Shown piece by piece: positions 36,077-45,904 of a stretch of 64,000 nt of DNA. Location: assembly GCF_020524355.2 (NCBI RefSeq), contig NZ_CP129019.1, positions 2,790,001 to 2,854,000 of the forward strand. The letters run 5' to 3'. How positions within the stretch are numbered: the first letter of the stretch is position 1; the number at the start of each line of letters is the position of its first letter. A program made the translations under genes and the position numbers. The notes beneath the pieces are model-generated. The model saw only the letters and a program-made list of their open reading frames with translations. It did no database searches and was not told where the DNA came from. Source of the stretch: Mesobacillus subterraneus. GTDB lineage: Bacteria; Bacillota; Bacilli; Bacillales; Cytobacillaceae.

Positions 36077-36769
36077 TTAAGCTTTAAAGCGGTACCCCGC
36101 ACCCCATATGGTTTCGATGTATTCAGGGTTGGACGGGTCTATCTCGATTTTCTCTCTTATTTTCCGAATATGGACAGTTACGGTAGAGATTTCACCCATG
36201 CTGTCATACCCCCAAATTCGTTCGAACAGGTGATCTTTACTGAAAACCTGATTGGGGTTAGTCGCCAGAAATGTCAGTACATCAAATTCCTTTGTTGTGA
36301 ACATAGTCTCTCGATTGTTTACGAAGACTCGGCGGTCGGACCGGTCAATATGCAGTCCGCGTATATAGATATCCGTATTTTCCGGTTCGCGATGCTTCGC
36401 CACCAGCCTCTCATATCGGGCTAAATGGGCTTTGACTCTTGCAATCAATTCATTTGGACTGAAAGGCTTGACCACATAATCGTCGGCTCCCAAGCCAAAC
36501 GCCCTGATTTTATCAATATCTTCTTTCCTTGAAGTTACGAGCATAATCGGAACATCATTTGTTTTCCGAATCATCTTGCATACTTCAAAACCATCTATAA
36601 CCGGAAGCATTACATCAAGAAGTATCAAATCATACTCATTGGACAGCGCCATTTGAAGCCCTTCATCTCCAGCATTAGCGATATCGGAGGTGAAACCATT
36701 GATTTCTAAGTAATCCCGTTCAAGTTCAGCGATGCTCATTTCATCTTCAACGATGAGGATTCTTTTCAT
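36077..36769 (-). CDS. OmpR/PhoB family response regulator
   Basis: A 230-residue protein with a receiver domain at 1-115 (VEDE acidic pair, phospho-Asp in LILLDVMLP, Lys in VVKPFSP) and a winged-helix DNA-binding domain at about 130-228 (TTKEFDVLTFLATNPNQVFS; TVTVHIRKIREKIE). ATG 36769 overlaps the kinase stop by 4 bp. It is the last gene of a five-gene unit, and probably controls the ABC transporter genes before it. Confidence 0.92.
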   Translation of the reverse strand: MKRILIVEDEMSIAELERDYLEINGFTSDIANAGDEGLQMALSNEYDLILLDVMLPVIDGFEVCKMIRKTNDVPIMLVTSRKEDIDKIRAFGLGADDYVVKPFSPNELIARVKAHLARYERLVAKHREPENTDIYIRGLHIDRSDRRVFVNNRETMFTTKEFDVLTFLATNPNQVFSKDHLFERIWGYDSMGEISTVTVHIRKIREKIEIDPSNPEYIETIWGAGYRFKA

Positions 36770-38223
36770 GATTTCACCTGTCTTTCTAAAGAAATAATGA
36801 TTTTTGTACCAATCCCTATCGTGCTTTCAGCCGTGATGGTACCTCCATGTTCTTCAATGATCATGCCAGCGATCGACAACCCAAGACCGCTGCCTCCTGT
36901 TTCTTTGTTACGGGAACCCTCTTCCCGGTAAAATTGCTGGAAGATGAATGGTAGTGACTGATTACTGATTCCTGGACCATTATCAGCTAGTTCCAGGATG
37001 ACTTCATTTTGATTCTGAGAAAGAGAAATGATTATTTCCCCGTTTTCCTTCTCCATGTATTTCAGGCTATTTTCGATAATATTCGAAAATACTCTTTTCA
37101 TCTTATCCCGGTCGATGCTCACTGGGTAGGAGTCCGCTGCATCGAATTCAAAGAGCAGCTTCACATTCTCCTTTTCCAAATCAAAAGCCAGTTCCTCAAG
37201 ATAATCATTTAAATAACCCTTTAAGTCGACTTCCTCAAAATCAAAAGGCAGTTTCTTCAAATCAAGTTTTGAGTAAAGAAATAATTCATTTATCAAAGAA
37301 TCCATATCAATTGATTTCTGGTGAATCGTTTGAAGATAGCGTTCCAATTTTTCAGGAGAATTTGTTACTCCATCCCGGATGCCTTCCACATATCCTTTAA
37401 TGGAAGTAATCGGCGTTTTCAAATCATGAGTGATATGTGCGATCAGTTCCTTGCGATTCTTTTCATATTGGGCCTGTAACTCTGCAGATTCTTGCAGCTG
37501 CTTCCTCATCGCTTCAAAATCGGCACTCAACTGTGCGAGTTCATCCTTCCCTTTTACGTTAATTGTATGGTCAAGATCTCCCTCTTTGATTTTTTGGGCT
37601 GCTTCCTTCAACTGCTGTATTGGTTTGATGATGCTCCTGGAAACATAATAGGTTAACAACCCATTTGTAATAACCAGAATTAATACCAGGATGACAAAAA
37701 GAATCGGGTAAAATGTACGCATAAGCCTGGTTAAAGGGCTGGCATCCTTTATCAAAAACAACGAAGCACTCCCTTTGTCAGGAATGTAATAATCATGCTG
37801 TCTCAGAGAAAATGTTTCATCCCCAATTCTTTCTATGTTGCGGGATGTGGAGGATACTCCGTATTCAGGCAGATCCGCAGCAGACAAGTGGGCAGTTTTC
37901 TGAGAGGAATAAATGACTTCATTTTCCTGACGCAAAACTATGAAGATACCATCTTGTTCTAATTCAGCAGAAAGAACTGATAAATATTCAATACTAGCCA
38001 ACCCTTTTGGATCAACAAACGATTTTTCCTTAAGTTCACCAAATAGCTTTGTATCCTCACTGACCGTTTTCTTATAATCATGACTTTCTGGCATAAGGTC
38101 ACTGACTTCCCGGATATCACCGAGAAACAGAAACAATAAGAGCAAGCCCGCTAAAAAGAACAGGATCAGAGGCACAAAAACCATTGCCAGATAGGATAGA
38201 ATTAATCGATATTTAATAGTCAT
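36766..38223 (-). CDS. Sensor histidine kinase
   Basis: A 485-residue protein. Membrane segment 1 is at about 9-33 and segment 2 at about 170-190, with an external sensor of about 135 residues between them. A HAMP domain (SIIKPIQQLKEAAQKIKEGDLD) follows. The phospho-His is in AHITHDLKTPITSIKGY, and the ATP-binding domain has NIIENSLKY, ADNGPGIS and GGSGLGLSI. It overlaps the response regulator by 4 bp and follows the ABC permease by 13 bp. The signal is unknown; the gene order suggests it senses something handled by the ABC pair or the secreted protein. Confidence 0.92.
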   Translation of the reverse strand: MTIKYRLILSYLAMVFVPLILFFLAGLLLLFLFLGDIREVSDLMPESHDYKKTVSEDTKLFGELKEKSFVDPKGLASIEYLSVLSAELEQDGIFIVLRQENEVIYSSQKTAHLSAADLPEYGVSSTSRNIERIGDETFSLRQHDYYIPDKGSASLFLIKDASPLTRLMRTFYPILFVILVLILVITNGLLTYYVSRSIIKPIQQLKEAAQKIKEGDLDHTINVKGKDELAQLSADFEAMRKQLQESAELQAQYEKNRKELIAHITHDLKTPITSIKGYVEGIRDGVTNSPEKLERYLQTIHQKSIDMDSLINELFLYSKLDLKKLPFDFEEVDLKGYLNDYLEELAFDLEKENVKLLFEFDAADSYPVSIDRDKMKRVFSNIIENSLKYMEKENGEIIISLSQNQNEVILELADNGPGISNQSLPFIFQQFYREEGSRNKETGGSGLGLSIAGMIIEEHGGTITAESTIGIGTKIIISLERQVKS

Positions 38224-38236
38224 TTAAACACCTTCG

Positions 38237-38975
38237 TTATAGTTCCTTTGCTTTAAACATATAATAGCCGGCAGTCAAAAACAATGAACTGAAGGAGAAC
38301 AAATAGGTGAAAGATTGCACTAGCCATAAAACATTCACATTTCCCAGCCACTGCTGATACCAGTCCATGTACGCTGTCGGAAAGAGATGCACTAGATTGG
38401 GAAAAGCAAATGGCAATGCAGCCATTAAGCCATACAGAAAAATGCCGCTTGCCAATGAAGCAGGGCTGCTCTTGAACCATTGAGAAATGAATGCAGCCAA
38501 AGTAACGATTGCCGCAAGCGGTACGATTGAAACAAGCAATGAGAGGGTCACTGAACCAGCCTCGGTCCAAACGATTGTTTTTTCCAGAGCAGTTGAAGTG
38601 ATGAAAGCAGAAGCCCAAACAATAACCAGCTGTATAAAAGTCAACACCGCTATTGCTGTGGCTTTGGATAAGTAGATTTCCATTCTGGTTATAGGCCTCA
38701 CTTGAAACAAAGACCCTTTTTCCCATTCTCCAGCAAATAGCTCCGAACTGGGACATAAATATAAATAGAGGAAGAACGACCAGGATAAAACTATTCATAA
38801 TGAAAAAACTGACGCTTAGAGAAGGCAAGGTAATCATATCATTCGATTGGATGCGCACTGCTGCAAAGCCTATTAAAATTGGCATAACTGCGGCAAGCAC
38901 ATAATAAAACTTCACACTTTTCTTTGCAATCAGCTTATCGATTTCATTACGTGTATTGCTAGCAAATTCCCGCAA
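38237..38975 (-). pseudogene. ABC-2 type permease, frameshifted
   Basis: The N-terminal frame from TTG 38975 gives IDKLIAKKSVKFYYVLAAVMP and a membrane segment ending LPLFIFMS, then loses sense. The other frame picks up as ELFAGEWEKGSLFQVRPI, a typical ABC-2 permease motif, and continues with five more membrane segments to 38237. The break is at a GGG run on the plus strand (38750-38752); one base fewer would join the halves as FMSSSELFAGEW, giving about 245 residues. It overlaps the ATPase gene by 17 bp and has GGGGGTG before the TTG. A real mutation would disable the transporter; a base-call error is equally possible. Confidence 0.85.
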
Positions 38976-39687
38976 TATGAACACCCCCAATCCTTTCGAC
39001 ATAGAGATCCTTAATAGATTTTCCGGTCTCCATTAGATCTTTTTGGACTATACACTGAAGTTCCCCGTCGATCAGGATGCCAAAATGCGTGCAGATTTTA
39101 TCAAGCTCAGAGGTGAGATGGCTGGATATAAGGAACGTGACTCCAGTGTCCGACAACTGTTGGACGACATTCCTGAAAACAAGCATCCCATCAATATCTA
39201 GCCCATTTGCAGGTTCATCGAGTATGATCAGCTTTGGCTTTGTGAGCAGAGCGGCGGCTAACCCGAGGCGCTGGACCATTCCCATCGAATAAGAAGAAAC
39301 CTTGTCATGTTTATACTGGCTTAAACCTACTGACTGCAAGACATCATCGATTCGGGAAATGGGCAGCTCTGGATAAAACCTGATGATTATTTTCAGGTTT
39401 TTCCAGGCAGTCAAATGTGAATAGATGCTTCCGGAACCTATATTTGCCCCTACATCCCTGATTGCAGACTTATAATCTTTCTCAAGGTCCTTACCTAAAA
39501 TCATTACCTTACCTGTATCAGTTTTAAGGAGACCAGTTATAGCCTTCATCAATGTTGTCTTGCCAGCGCCATTAGGACCAATCAAACCAAAGACATTTCC
39601 TTTTTCGATCGAGAAATTAATATCCTTAATTCCACGCCCGTTTTTGAACCTTTTTCCAATATCAGAGACTTCGAGAACTGTTTCCAT
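38959..39687 (-). CDS. ABC transporter ATP-binding protein
   Basis: A 242-residue ATPase: Walker A GPNGAGKTT near residue 37, signature YSMGMVQRLGLAAAL near 135, Walker B LIILDEPANGLD near 155 and the switch His in LISSHLTSEL. It is of the single-domain type that pairs with ABC-2 permeases, such as antibiotic or peptide exporters. ATG 39687 is chosen because AAGGTGAGAGG lies just before it. It follows the secreted-protein gene by 26 bp and overlaps the permease by 17 bp. Confidence 0.9.
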   Translation of the reverse strand: METVLEVSDIGKRFKNGRGIKDINFSIEKGNVFGLIGPNGAGKTTLMKAITGLLKTDTGKVMILGKDLEKDYKSAIRDVGANIGSGSIYSHLTAWKNLKIIIRFYPELPISRIDDVLQSVGLSQYKHDKVSSYSMGMVQRLGLAAALLTKPKLIILDEPANGLDIDGMLVFRNVVQQLSDTGVTFLISSHLTSELDKICTHFGILIDGELQCIVQKDLMETGKSIKDLYVERIGGVHIAGIC

Positions 39688-39713
39688 ACCTCTCACCTTC
39701 TGCAGCAAATTTA

Positions 39714-40577
39714 TTAGTTATGTGGTCGTCCGTGAGTCACTTCTTCGATCGTCAAATTTGTAAGGTCAAGCGACTCGACTTTAGTGTCATTTGCATTAGT
39801 CAGGTCCAGACTGACAGCAAAACTTACTTGATGTGTTTTTCCTTGTGCATCCTTGCCTGTCACTAATACTGTTACATCCTGTGCTTCCACATAGTTCTGG
39901 CTGTTAATTTTAGCTTTGACTTCAGCTGACTTAATGACAATATCTTTTTTAAGTTCAGGGAGATTGAATTTTACATCATGGAAGCTTGAGTCCAAATCTT
40001 CCGTTCTGTCATTCATCATTGCAGCATGTTTAAGCATCATGGAAGTCACAACATTGGCTGCCATAGATATTTCAGTATTAGAGAGGTTAAGGATTACTTC
40101 CTTTGATCCATTGGTGCTGTCGTTGACAACCATTTTCTGCTGAAGATCTTTAGTCAGGACATCCACTAGCTTTTCCAGGTCTTCCTGGAGTTCCATCCTG
40201 TCTGACTGTGACCCATGGACACGGTCCTTGGACTTCATTGAATAAACTTTGTTTTCACTGTTTTTTTTCACGAGGAATTGACCATCTTGGCGATACATTT
40301 CGTAAGATGCTGTCGTTTCACCATTTGAAACAGAACTGCTTCCTTCCATCGTCTTTTCTAACCGATTTGTCATGATCGTGGTGTCAGCACTGTAAATTGT
40401 TTTGCTGTTGTCCAAAAGGTCCATACTGATGTCCATCGTCGTGCTTTCCAACAGATGTGTGTTTTTTAATGCATCTTTGTACAAGTCATATCCTGATGTG
40501 TTCGCCGAAATCGAATACACGCTGCCGAGCATGACTGCCCCGCTAATTCCAATTACAGCCAGAATCTTCTTATTCAT
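39714..40577 (-). CDS. Secreted or membrane-anchored protein, first gene of the ABC/two-component operon
   Basis: A 287-residue protein with a signal peptide (KILAVIGISGAVMLGSVYSISANT) and an extracytoplasmic beta-rich domain that repeats the pattern 'strand, polar turn, strand' (TTASYEMYRQDGQFLVKK). It resembles the LolA-like/DUF6612-type outer lipoprotein folds of Firmicutes in outline only, so no family is claimed. AGGAGG precedes ATG 40577. It is followed by ATPase, permease, kinase and regulator on the same strand within short gaps. It may be the ligand-binding or target partner of that system. Confidence 0.65.
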   Translation of the reverse strand: MNKKILAVIGISGAVMLGSVYSISANTSGYDLYKDALKNTHLLESTTMDISMDLLDNSKTIYSADTTIMTNRLEKTMEGSSSVSNGETTASYEMYRQDGQFLVKKNSENKVYSMKSKDRVHGSQSDRMELQEDLEKLVDVLTKDLQQKMVVNDSTNGSKEVILNLSNTEISMAANVVTSMMLKHAAMMNDRTEDLDSSFHDVKFNLPELKKDIVIKSAEVKAKINSQNYVEAQDVTVLVTGKDAQGKTHQVSFAVSLDLTNANDTKVESLDLTNLTIEEVTHGRPHN

Positions 40578-40750
40578 TTCTTAACCTCCTCATAATGGGT
40601 AATTCAACTTACAAGATTAGGTTAACCTTCATTTCTAAACTGCTTCTAAAAAAAATATTAAATTTTTCTTAAATCACAGGCAGATATAAGATAATTGCAA
40701 GCTGCTCAAAATCGCAGAATGTCTGTTTTTGCAGGGATTGCCGTACATAA

Positions 40751-40785
40751 AAAGCCGGAGTCTCTTTCTTGCAGACTCCGGCTAA
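40751..40785 (-). terminator. Terminator of the BCCT transporter gene
   Basis: An 11-bp perfect stem AGCCGGAGTCT/AGACTCCGGCT and T-run on the minus strand. Confidence 0.88.
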
Positions 40786-40794
40786 CTTATCATT

Positions 40795-42351
40795 TTACTT
40801 TTCCTTAGAATCTTTGTTTGCCGCTTTCTCTAATCTCCTGAATCGCCTTAAATCTGCAGACCTGATTGGCAGCGGCTCTTTTTTCAGCAGTTTAAGAATC
40901 GCGAACATTAACAGCAGAAGCAACACTGTAAACGGCAGTGCAGCAATCAATGAAGCAGTTTGTAAAGCTTCGAGCCCGCCTGCGTATAGCAAGACTGCAG
41001 AGATAGCCGCCATAAGCGAACCCCAAACGATTTTTGCAAACTTCGGTGGGTTCAAGCTTCCTGAAGTCGTCATGCTTGCCAGTATATAGGTTGCTGAATC
41101 CGCTGAAGTTACCAGGAAAGTGAAAATTAGTATAATAGATAAAATGGAAAGAATAGTTGACATCGGCAGAACTTCAAAAGTCTTGAATAAAGCAGATGTT
41201 AAATCTGCGTTCACTGCTGCAGCAATTCCTGAGTCATAATTCAAATCATTCCATAATGCGGTTCCGCCAAATGCTGCAATCCAGAGACAGGCAATAACCG
41301 GAGGAATTACCATAACACCAAAGATGTACTCCCTGATGGTCCTGCCCTTTGAAACCCTGGCAATGAACGCTCCAACAAATGGAGACCAGGCGATCGCCCA
41401 TGCCCAATAAAAGATTGTCCAATCTCTTGTCCAGGTCCCTTCCTGGTAGGGCTGCAATCTTAGGCTGTATTGAATGAAGTTGGCAAAATAGTCTCCAATC
41501 GCCAGTGTGAAGCTTTCCATGATAAAGACTGTAGGGCCTGCTATCAATACGAATAACAGCAGCACAATTGCGATTCCAAGATTCAAGTTACTCAACATCG
41601 CGATCCCTTTTTCAAGTCCTGTAGAAGATGAGATCATATAGGCAATGAAAATGACCAAAATAATGATCATTTGAATGCCGATAGAGTTTCCAGTATCAAA
41701 AACAGCGTTGAGCCCGCCATTCATTTGCAGGACGCCAAGTCCTAGGGATGTAGCGATACCCATGACGGTAGCTACAACCGCAAGGGTATCGATAGTGTTT
41801 TTCACTGCTGGTTTTGTACCTGTAATTGGTTCAAGAGCAGTAGAAACCAAACCATTTTTTTGTTTGCGGAATTGAAGGAATCCAATAACTAAGCCAACTA
41901 TCGCAAAAACAGACCATTGACTCACACCCCAGTGAAAAAAGGAGTATCCCATTGCAACTCTAGCGGCACTTCTTGATTCCCCTTGTATATCCGCGAAGGG
42001 TGTGTTGAAAAAGTGGCTCATTGGTTCTGCAATTCCCCAGAATACGAGCCCAGCGCCAAAGCCAGCTGAGAAAAGCATACCAATCCAGGTAAAGAAGGAA
42101 AACTCAGGTCGTTCCCCTTCACCACCAAGTCTGATCGCGCCATATTTACTGACGGCCAGTCCTATTAAGAAGAGCACAATAATAAATACTGCAAGCAAGT
42201 AGAACCAGCCAAAATTAACTGTTGTAAAACCAAACAACTCTCCAGCCACCGCACCAAACTTCTTTGGCATAATAGCTCCAACTACGACGAACAACAAAAT
42301 CACCGCAGCTGACACAGAAAAAACATAGTTTGATAATATATTCTTGATCAT
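40795..42351 (-). CDS. BCCT family compatible-solute transporter (OpuD/BetL-like)
   Basis: A 518-residue protein with 12 predicted membrane helices. It imports betaine or similar solutes with Na+. Family marks are SAGFGAGLVFWGIAEPMSHF near residue 95, HWGVSQWSVFAIVG (Trp-rich binding helix) and the TRDWTIFYWAWAIAWSPFVG segment near 320, where Trp residues form the substrate cage. Length and pattern fit OpuD, the glycine betaine carrier. ATG 42351 follows GGAGG by 5 bases. It is monocistronic, and likely induced by osmotic stress, although I see no clear SigB box. Confidence 0.88.
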   Translation of the reverse strand: MIKNILSNYVFSVSAAVILLFVVVGAIMPKKFGAVAGELFGFTTVNFGWFYLLAVFIIVLFLIGLAVSKYGAIRLGGEGERPEFSFFTWIGMLFSAGFGAGLVFWGIAEPMSHFFNTPFADIQGESRSAARVAMGYSFFHWGVSQWSVFAIVGLVIGFLQFRKQKNGLVSTALEPITGTKPAVKNTIDTLAVVATVMGIATSLGLGVLQMNGGLNAVFDTGNSIGIQMIIILVIFIAYMISSSTGLEKGIAMLSNLNLGIAIVLLLFVLIAGPTVFIMESFTLAIGDYFANFIQYSLRLQPYQEGTWTRDWTIFYWAWAIAWSPFVGAFIARVSKGRTIREYIFGVMVIPPVIACLWIAAFGGTALWNDLNYDSGIAAAVNADLTSALFKTFEVLPMSTILSILSIILIFTFLVTSADSATYILASMTTSGSLNPPKFAKIVWGSLMAAISAVLLYAGGLEALQTASLIAALPFTVLLLLLMFAILKLLKKEPLPIRSADLRRFRRLEKAANKDSKEK

Positions 42352-42537
42352 GTCAGCCTCCAAAAAATATGCATTTTTCCAGTTATGTATACCAATTACA
42401 CTTACCTTTAATGTAGGGAAATAAATTAAGAGCAGGGAAAACTTTGACATCCTGCCACGTAATTATTCTGCAATCTTTTTCCCGTTATTATCCATGGCGA
42501 AACATTTTTTACATCCTAGTCTTTTTAAAGATAAAAA

Positions 42538-42566
42538 TGAACGCTTAGAGAACCTAAGCGTTCATT
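42538..42566 (-). terminator. Terminator of the amino-acid ABC operon
   Basis: A 10-bp perfect stem TGAACGCTTA/TAAGCGTTCA close behind the ATPase stop. Confidence 0.82.
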
Positions 42567-42568
42567 CT

Positions 42569-43291
42569 TTAAAATGTTTTGCTTAAAAACTCTTGCGTAC
42601 GTTCTTCGACAGGATTATCAAAGATTTCATCCGGGTGGCCAACTTCTACAATCCGGCCTCCATGCATATAGACAACCCAATCAGCTACCTCGCGCGCAAA
42701 GCCCATTTCATGTGTCACGACTACCATTGTCATGCCCTCTTCTGCTAGTTCCTTCATGGTTGACAGCACTTCTCCAACCAGCTCAGGGTCAAGTGCTGAT
42801 GTTGGCTCATCAAACAGCATGATATCTGGCTTCATCGCCAGCGCTCTCGCAATTGCTACCCGCTGTTTCTGACCGCCAGAAAGCTTGGATGGATAGACTT
42901 TTTCTTTATCTGCCAGTCCTACCTTGTCAAGCAGTTCCCTGGCCTCCTTGATGGCCTGGGTCTTGCTGATACCCTTCACATGTACTGGTGCCTCGATAAT
43001 GTTCTCAATCACATTTTTGTGAGGAAATAAATTAAAGTGTTGAAATACCATACCGATTTTCTGGCGCACTTCGTTCACATTATGAGTATCGGCATTTACT
43101 TCTTCGCCTTCAATGATGATTTGTCCATTGTCCTTGATTTCAAGGAAATTCAAACAGCGCAGCAAAGTACTTTTACCAGAGCCACTTGCTCCAATCAAGC
43201 AGACAACGTCGCTTTCTTTTACCGTTATATCCACATCCTTCAAAACATGAAGGTCGCCAAATGATTTGTTCAGTTTCTTAACATTGATCAT
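42569..43291 (-). CDS. Polar amino acid ABC transporter, ATP-binding protein
   Basis: A 240-residue ATPase of the GlnQ/HisP type: Walker [11 protein letters not shown]-loop [11 protein letters not shown], signature [15 protein letters not shown], Walker [13 protein letters not shown] and switch [14 protein letters not shown] 43291 has GGAAGAG upstream; the frame opens 12 codons earlier, overlapping the permease end. It is the third gene of the substrate-binding protein, permease, ATPase operon. Confidence 0.92.
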   Translation of the reverse strand: MINVKKLNKSFGDLHVLKDVDITVKESDVVCLIGASGSGKSTLLRCLNFLEIKDNGQIIIEGEEVNADTHNVNEVRQKIGMVFQHFNLFPHKNVIENIIEAPVHVKGISKTQAIKEARELLDKVGLADKEKVYPSKLSGGQKQRVAIARALAMKPDIMLFDEPTSALDPELVGEVLSTMKELAEEGMTMVVVTHEMGFAREVADWVVYMHGGRIVEVGHPDEIFDNPVEERTQEFLSKTF

Positions 43292-43319
43292 ATCTCTTCC
43301 GTCCAAAACAAATTCCCCC

Positions 43320-43979
43320 TTAATCACTTACCGAAAGTTTCTTCTCAAGCAGTCCAACCAAAGCAGATATCAAGTAAACAAGGAATAGATAGTACACAGC
43401 AACGATGAGCAAGTAGGTCATATTATCAAAATCGTTTGCCCCTTTTGTTGTCGCGACGTTGAATAATTCGTACATTCCAATGAATGCTGCAAGTGATGAA
43501 TCCTTGAGGCCAATAATGAATTGATTCCCAAGAGGAGGCAAGGCACGACGGAATGCTTGAGGAAGGATGATTCTACGCATTGTAAGGACCCTGCTCATTC
43601 CGAGCGAACGTCCAGCTTCCATTTGACCCTTGTCAATAGACTGGATCGTCCCCCTGAAGATTTCCGCAATATAGGCACCGTTATGAAAAGCTAGTCCCAG
43701 GGCAACGGACCAGAAAGCGGAAATGTTTAAATTGGTCATTCCAAAGTAGAAAATGAAGATCTGGACGATCAACGGGGTTCCTCTGACCAAATAAATATAG
43801 GCATTCGCAATCCATTCCAATACTTTAATACCCGATATTTTGAGGAAGGCAAAAAACAATCCTATGAATATAGCAATCAGAATCGAGACTGCTGTAACTT
43901 GCAATGTGAGCAGCATGCCTTTGAGGAATATATCATACGTGTCAAAAAAGACTTCTATAACATGCGATAGACTTGGCAA
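43320..43979 (-). CDS. Polar amino acid ABC transporter, permease
   Basis: A 219-residue HisM/GlnP-type permease with five membrane segments. The signature is [32 protein letters not shown], followed by [20 protein letters not shown]. The start TTG 43979 has a distant GGGAG. The gene lies 105 bp behind the binding protein across a hairpin that should lower its expression relative to it. Confidence 0.9.
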   Translation of the reverse strand: MPSLSHVIEVFFDTYDIFLKGMLLTLQVTAVSILIAIFIGLFFAFLKISGIKVLEWIANAYIYLVRGTPLIVQIFIFYFGMTNLNISAFWSVALGLAFHNGAYIAEIFRGTIQSIDKGQMEAGRSLGMSRVLTMRRIILPQAFRRALPPLGNQFIIGLKDSSLAAFIGMYELFNVATTKGANDFDNMTYLLIVAVYYLFLVYLISALVGLLEKKLSVSD

Positions 43980-44042
43980 AATTCATTCAACTCCCTGTGG
44001 ACTCTTTTATCATTCTAGGTAAATATCATGTTTAAGCAGAAA

Positions 44043-44069
44043 CGAATGTGCAGTGATACCGCACATTCG
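44043..44069 (-). terminator. Intra-operon hairpin between binding protein and permease
   Basis: A 9-bp perfect stem CGAATGTGC/GCACATTCG without a clean T-run. It is probably an attenuator or mRNA-stabilising hairpin that keeps the binding protein in excess. Confidence 0.6.
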
Positions 44070-44084
44070 CTCCCAATTGACAAC

Positions 44085-44876
44085 TTATTCCTCCGGTTTA
44101 GCTGTGATGTCTTCACCGAAATATTTTTCACTGATTTCTTTCAACGTTCCATTTTCTCTTAAAGTTTCCAATGCCTCGTTGATTTTTTCCAGTAATTCGT
44201 CGTTGTCTTTGGCTACAGCAATTGCCTGCTCGCTTCGACCAAGAAGCTCTTTGCCTTCAATTTTAAGGCCCGCACCAATCGCTTCTTTCCCTGTAATAAA
44301 GTCCGTTATAACAGCGTCGTGCCTTCCATTGGCTAACGCTTCTAAAGCAGTTACGTCACTGTCATAAAGCACAATATTATCTGTCACTTCTTCAGCAGTC
44401 TTTGCATAAGTAGAACCTTTTGAAACAGCAATTTCCAATCCATCTAAATCGGCAATTTTCTCTTTATCACTGTCAGGTCGTACAAAAATTTGTGGTCCAG
44501 AATAGTAGTATGGAGTAGAAAAATCTACATGCTTCTTGCGATCATCATTAATGGTGTGACTGGCAACCGCTGCATCGAATCGGCCTGACTTAACACCTTC
44601 TACGATACTTGCAAACTTGAACTTCTTCTGATTTGGTTCAAGACCAAGTTCTTTTGCCACTGCTTCGGCAACGTCTATGTCAAAACCAGTCATCTCGCCT
44701 TCACCATTTGTGACGCTAAATGGCTTGAATTCACCGGATGTTGCAAAGGTGAATTTGCCTTTCTCTGCTAAATCCATACCGCCTTCACTGCCGGATGTTT
44801 TTTCATCGCTGCCGCAAGCAGCCAGGAGACCTGCCATGGTCACCGTGATAATGAATAATGCTAAAATTTTCTTCAC
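44085..44876 (-). CDS. Polar amino acid ABC transporter, substrate-binding lipoprotein
   Basis: A 263-residue lipoprotein. The signal peptide ends in the lipobox LLAAC at about residues 17-21, then a Gly/Ser linker. The type-3 periplasmic-binding fold follows: FTFATSGEFKPFSV, GEMTGFDIDVAEAVAKELG, GRFDAAVASHTINDDRKKHVDFSTPYYYSG. The start is GTG 44876 with AAGGGGGAG 9 bases upstream. The substrate cannot be named; the fold suits cystine, glutamine or basic amino acids. Confidence 0.9.
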   Translation of the reverse strand: MKKILALFIITVTMAGLLAACGSDEKTSGSEGGMDLAEKGKFTFATSGEFKPFSVTNGEGEMTGFDIDVAEAVAKELGLEPNQKKFKFASIVEGVKSGRFDAAVASHTINDDRKKHVDFSTPYYYSGPQIFVRPDSDKEKIADLDGLEIAVSKGSTYAKTAEEVTDNIVLYDSDVTALEALANGRHDAVITDFITGKEAIGAGLKIEGKELLGRSEQAIAVAKDNDELLEKINEALETLRENGTLKEISEKYFGEDITAKPEE

Positions 44877-45270
44877 TGTTTAAAACTCCCCCTTATAATC
44901 TAAACTTCTTTAACTATTTATTCTGTTAAACGGTCCTTATAACACAGTTATAGTAACCGTAACATTCGACCCAAATTACTTATACCCACTTTACAAGACC
45001 AGTAAACTATTATTGTAAGAATCCATTCAAATTTCCTATTCTACTGAATAGTGTGATTTGGTTTAAAATTACGTTATGACCATAATTGTAACAATCTTGT
45101 AACATTCAATCAAAATCCTAATTATCTGATAATTTATCAAATCAATTGATATTCTTTGTTCTCGTCCACTGAGCCTTCCGAGCCTCCCTTTTCCCTCTGA
45201 TTCCTCTAAGATACTCCTATTTCTTCCTTATCCGACAATGTATGCGAAAAAAATACATTATTCTAAAAAA
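44877..45270. other. Long intergenic region upstream of the amino-acid ABC operon
   Basis: About 390 bp without a gene. It holds a 15-bp imperfect dyad TATAACACAGTTATA at 44938-44952, a possible operator in the leader. Many AT-rich stretches lie upstream. I found no riboswitch or T-box pattern that I could support. Confidence 0.5.
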
Positions 45271-45299
45271 GCCAGGAACTCCCTTGGAGAGTACCTGGC
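45271..45299 (-). terminator. Terminator of the 78-aa gene
   Basis: GCCAGGAACTC/GAGTACCTGGC stem (one mismatch) followed by a six-T run on the minus strand. Confidence 0.82.
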
Positions 45300-45345
45300 T
45301 TTCAATAAATAATCAAAACGACCTATTTTTTTATCTTAACTGATT

Positions 45346-45582
45346 TTAAAACCATTTGGGCCCTCTGTGCCTCTCAGTATTTCCCTCTGCCGAACTGCTT
45401 TCTTCCTCATAGTATTTCTCTTTTTCAAATTCACGCCCCAATCTTCTTCTTGGACCAAAGAAATCCAGAGGATGTCTTCTTTCCTCATGGCGTCTCCTTG
45501 ACCTTTCCTGAATGATTTCAACTTCTTTGGCATGAATCGTTAGCTTATCTACATGGATAACCTTTCCCTTTTCACGAGACAT
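45346..45582 (-). CDS. Small charged hypothetical protein, 78 aa
   Basis: A hydrophilic protein rich in Arg, Glu and Lys. An N-terminal strand pattern (GKVIHVDKLTIHAKEVEII) is followed by a disordered region with HPLDFFGPRRR, a tandem-Arg motif that recalls small spore-related Bacillus proteins. AGGAGG precedes ATG 45582 and a terminator follows. No family is firmly recognised. Confidence 0.62.
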   Translation of the reverse strand: MSREKGKVIHVDKLTIHAKEVEIIQERSRRRHEERRHPLDFFGPRRRLGREFEKEKYYEEESSSAEGNTERHRGPKWF

Positions 45583-45904
45583 ATTTTTCCCTCCTACTCT
45601 TATTTATTCAGTATTATCCTATTCGTTCTTTCAGGATGGGTATAGGCGGTTTGATTTAAAAAACCGAAAAATGTTTCTTACTTGTAAAAACAGATTATGG
45701 AAATAGTAAAAAATAATAAGGTAATTATGTAATATTTTTCAGTCTGTATGATCGTTTAGCTTCACCGCTCGTGGGTAAAACTTGTACATTGATAACTAAA
45801 ACTCTTTTCGAAAAAAGCACTCAATACCCAGGTGAGGGCTGAATTGAGTACGAAATGCAACCCATTCAGTGACCCACACTTTTAAGATAGGAGGCTTCTA
45901 TATC
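45583..45904. other. Intergenic region between divergent genes
   Basis: About 320 bp, AT-rich, with the leaders of the divergent 78-aa gene and the M50-like gene. ACTCAAT and ATTGAGT near 45819-45848 form a weak dyad. Nothing else stands out. Confidence 0.5.
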
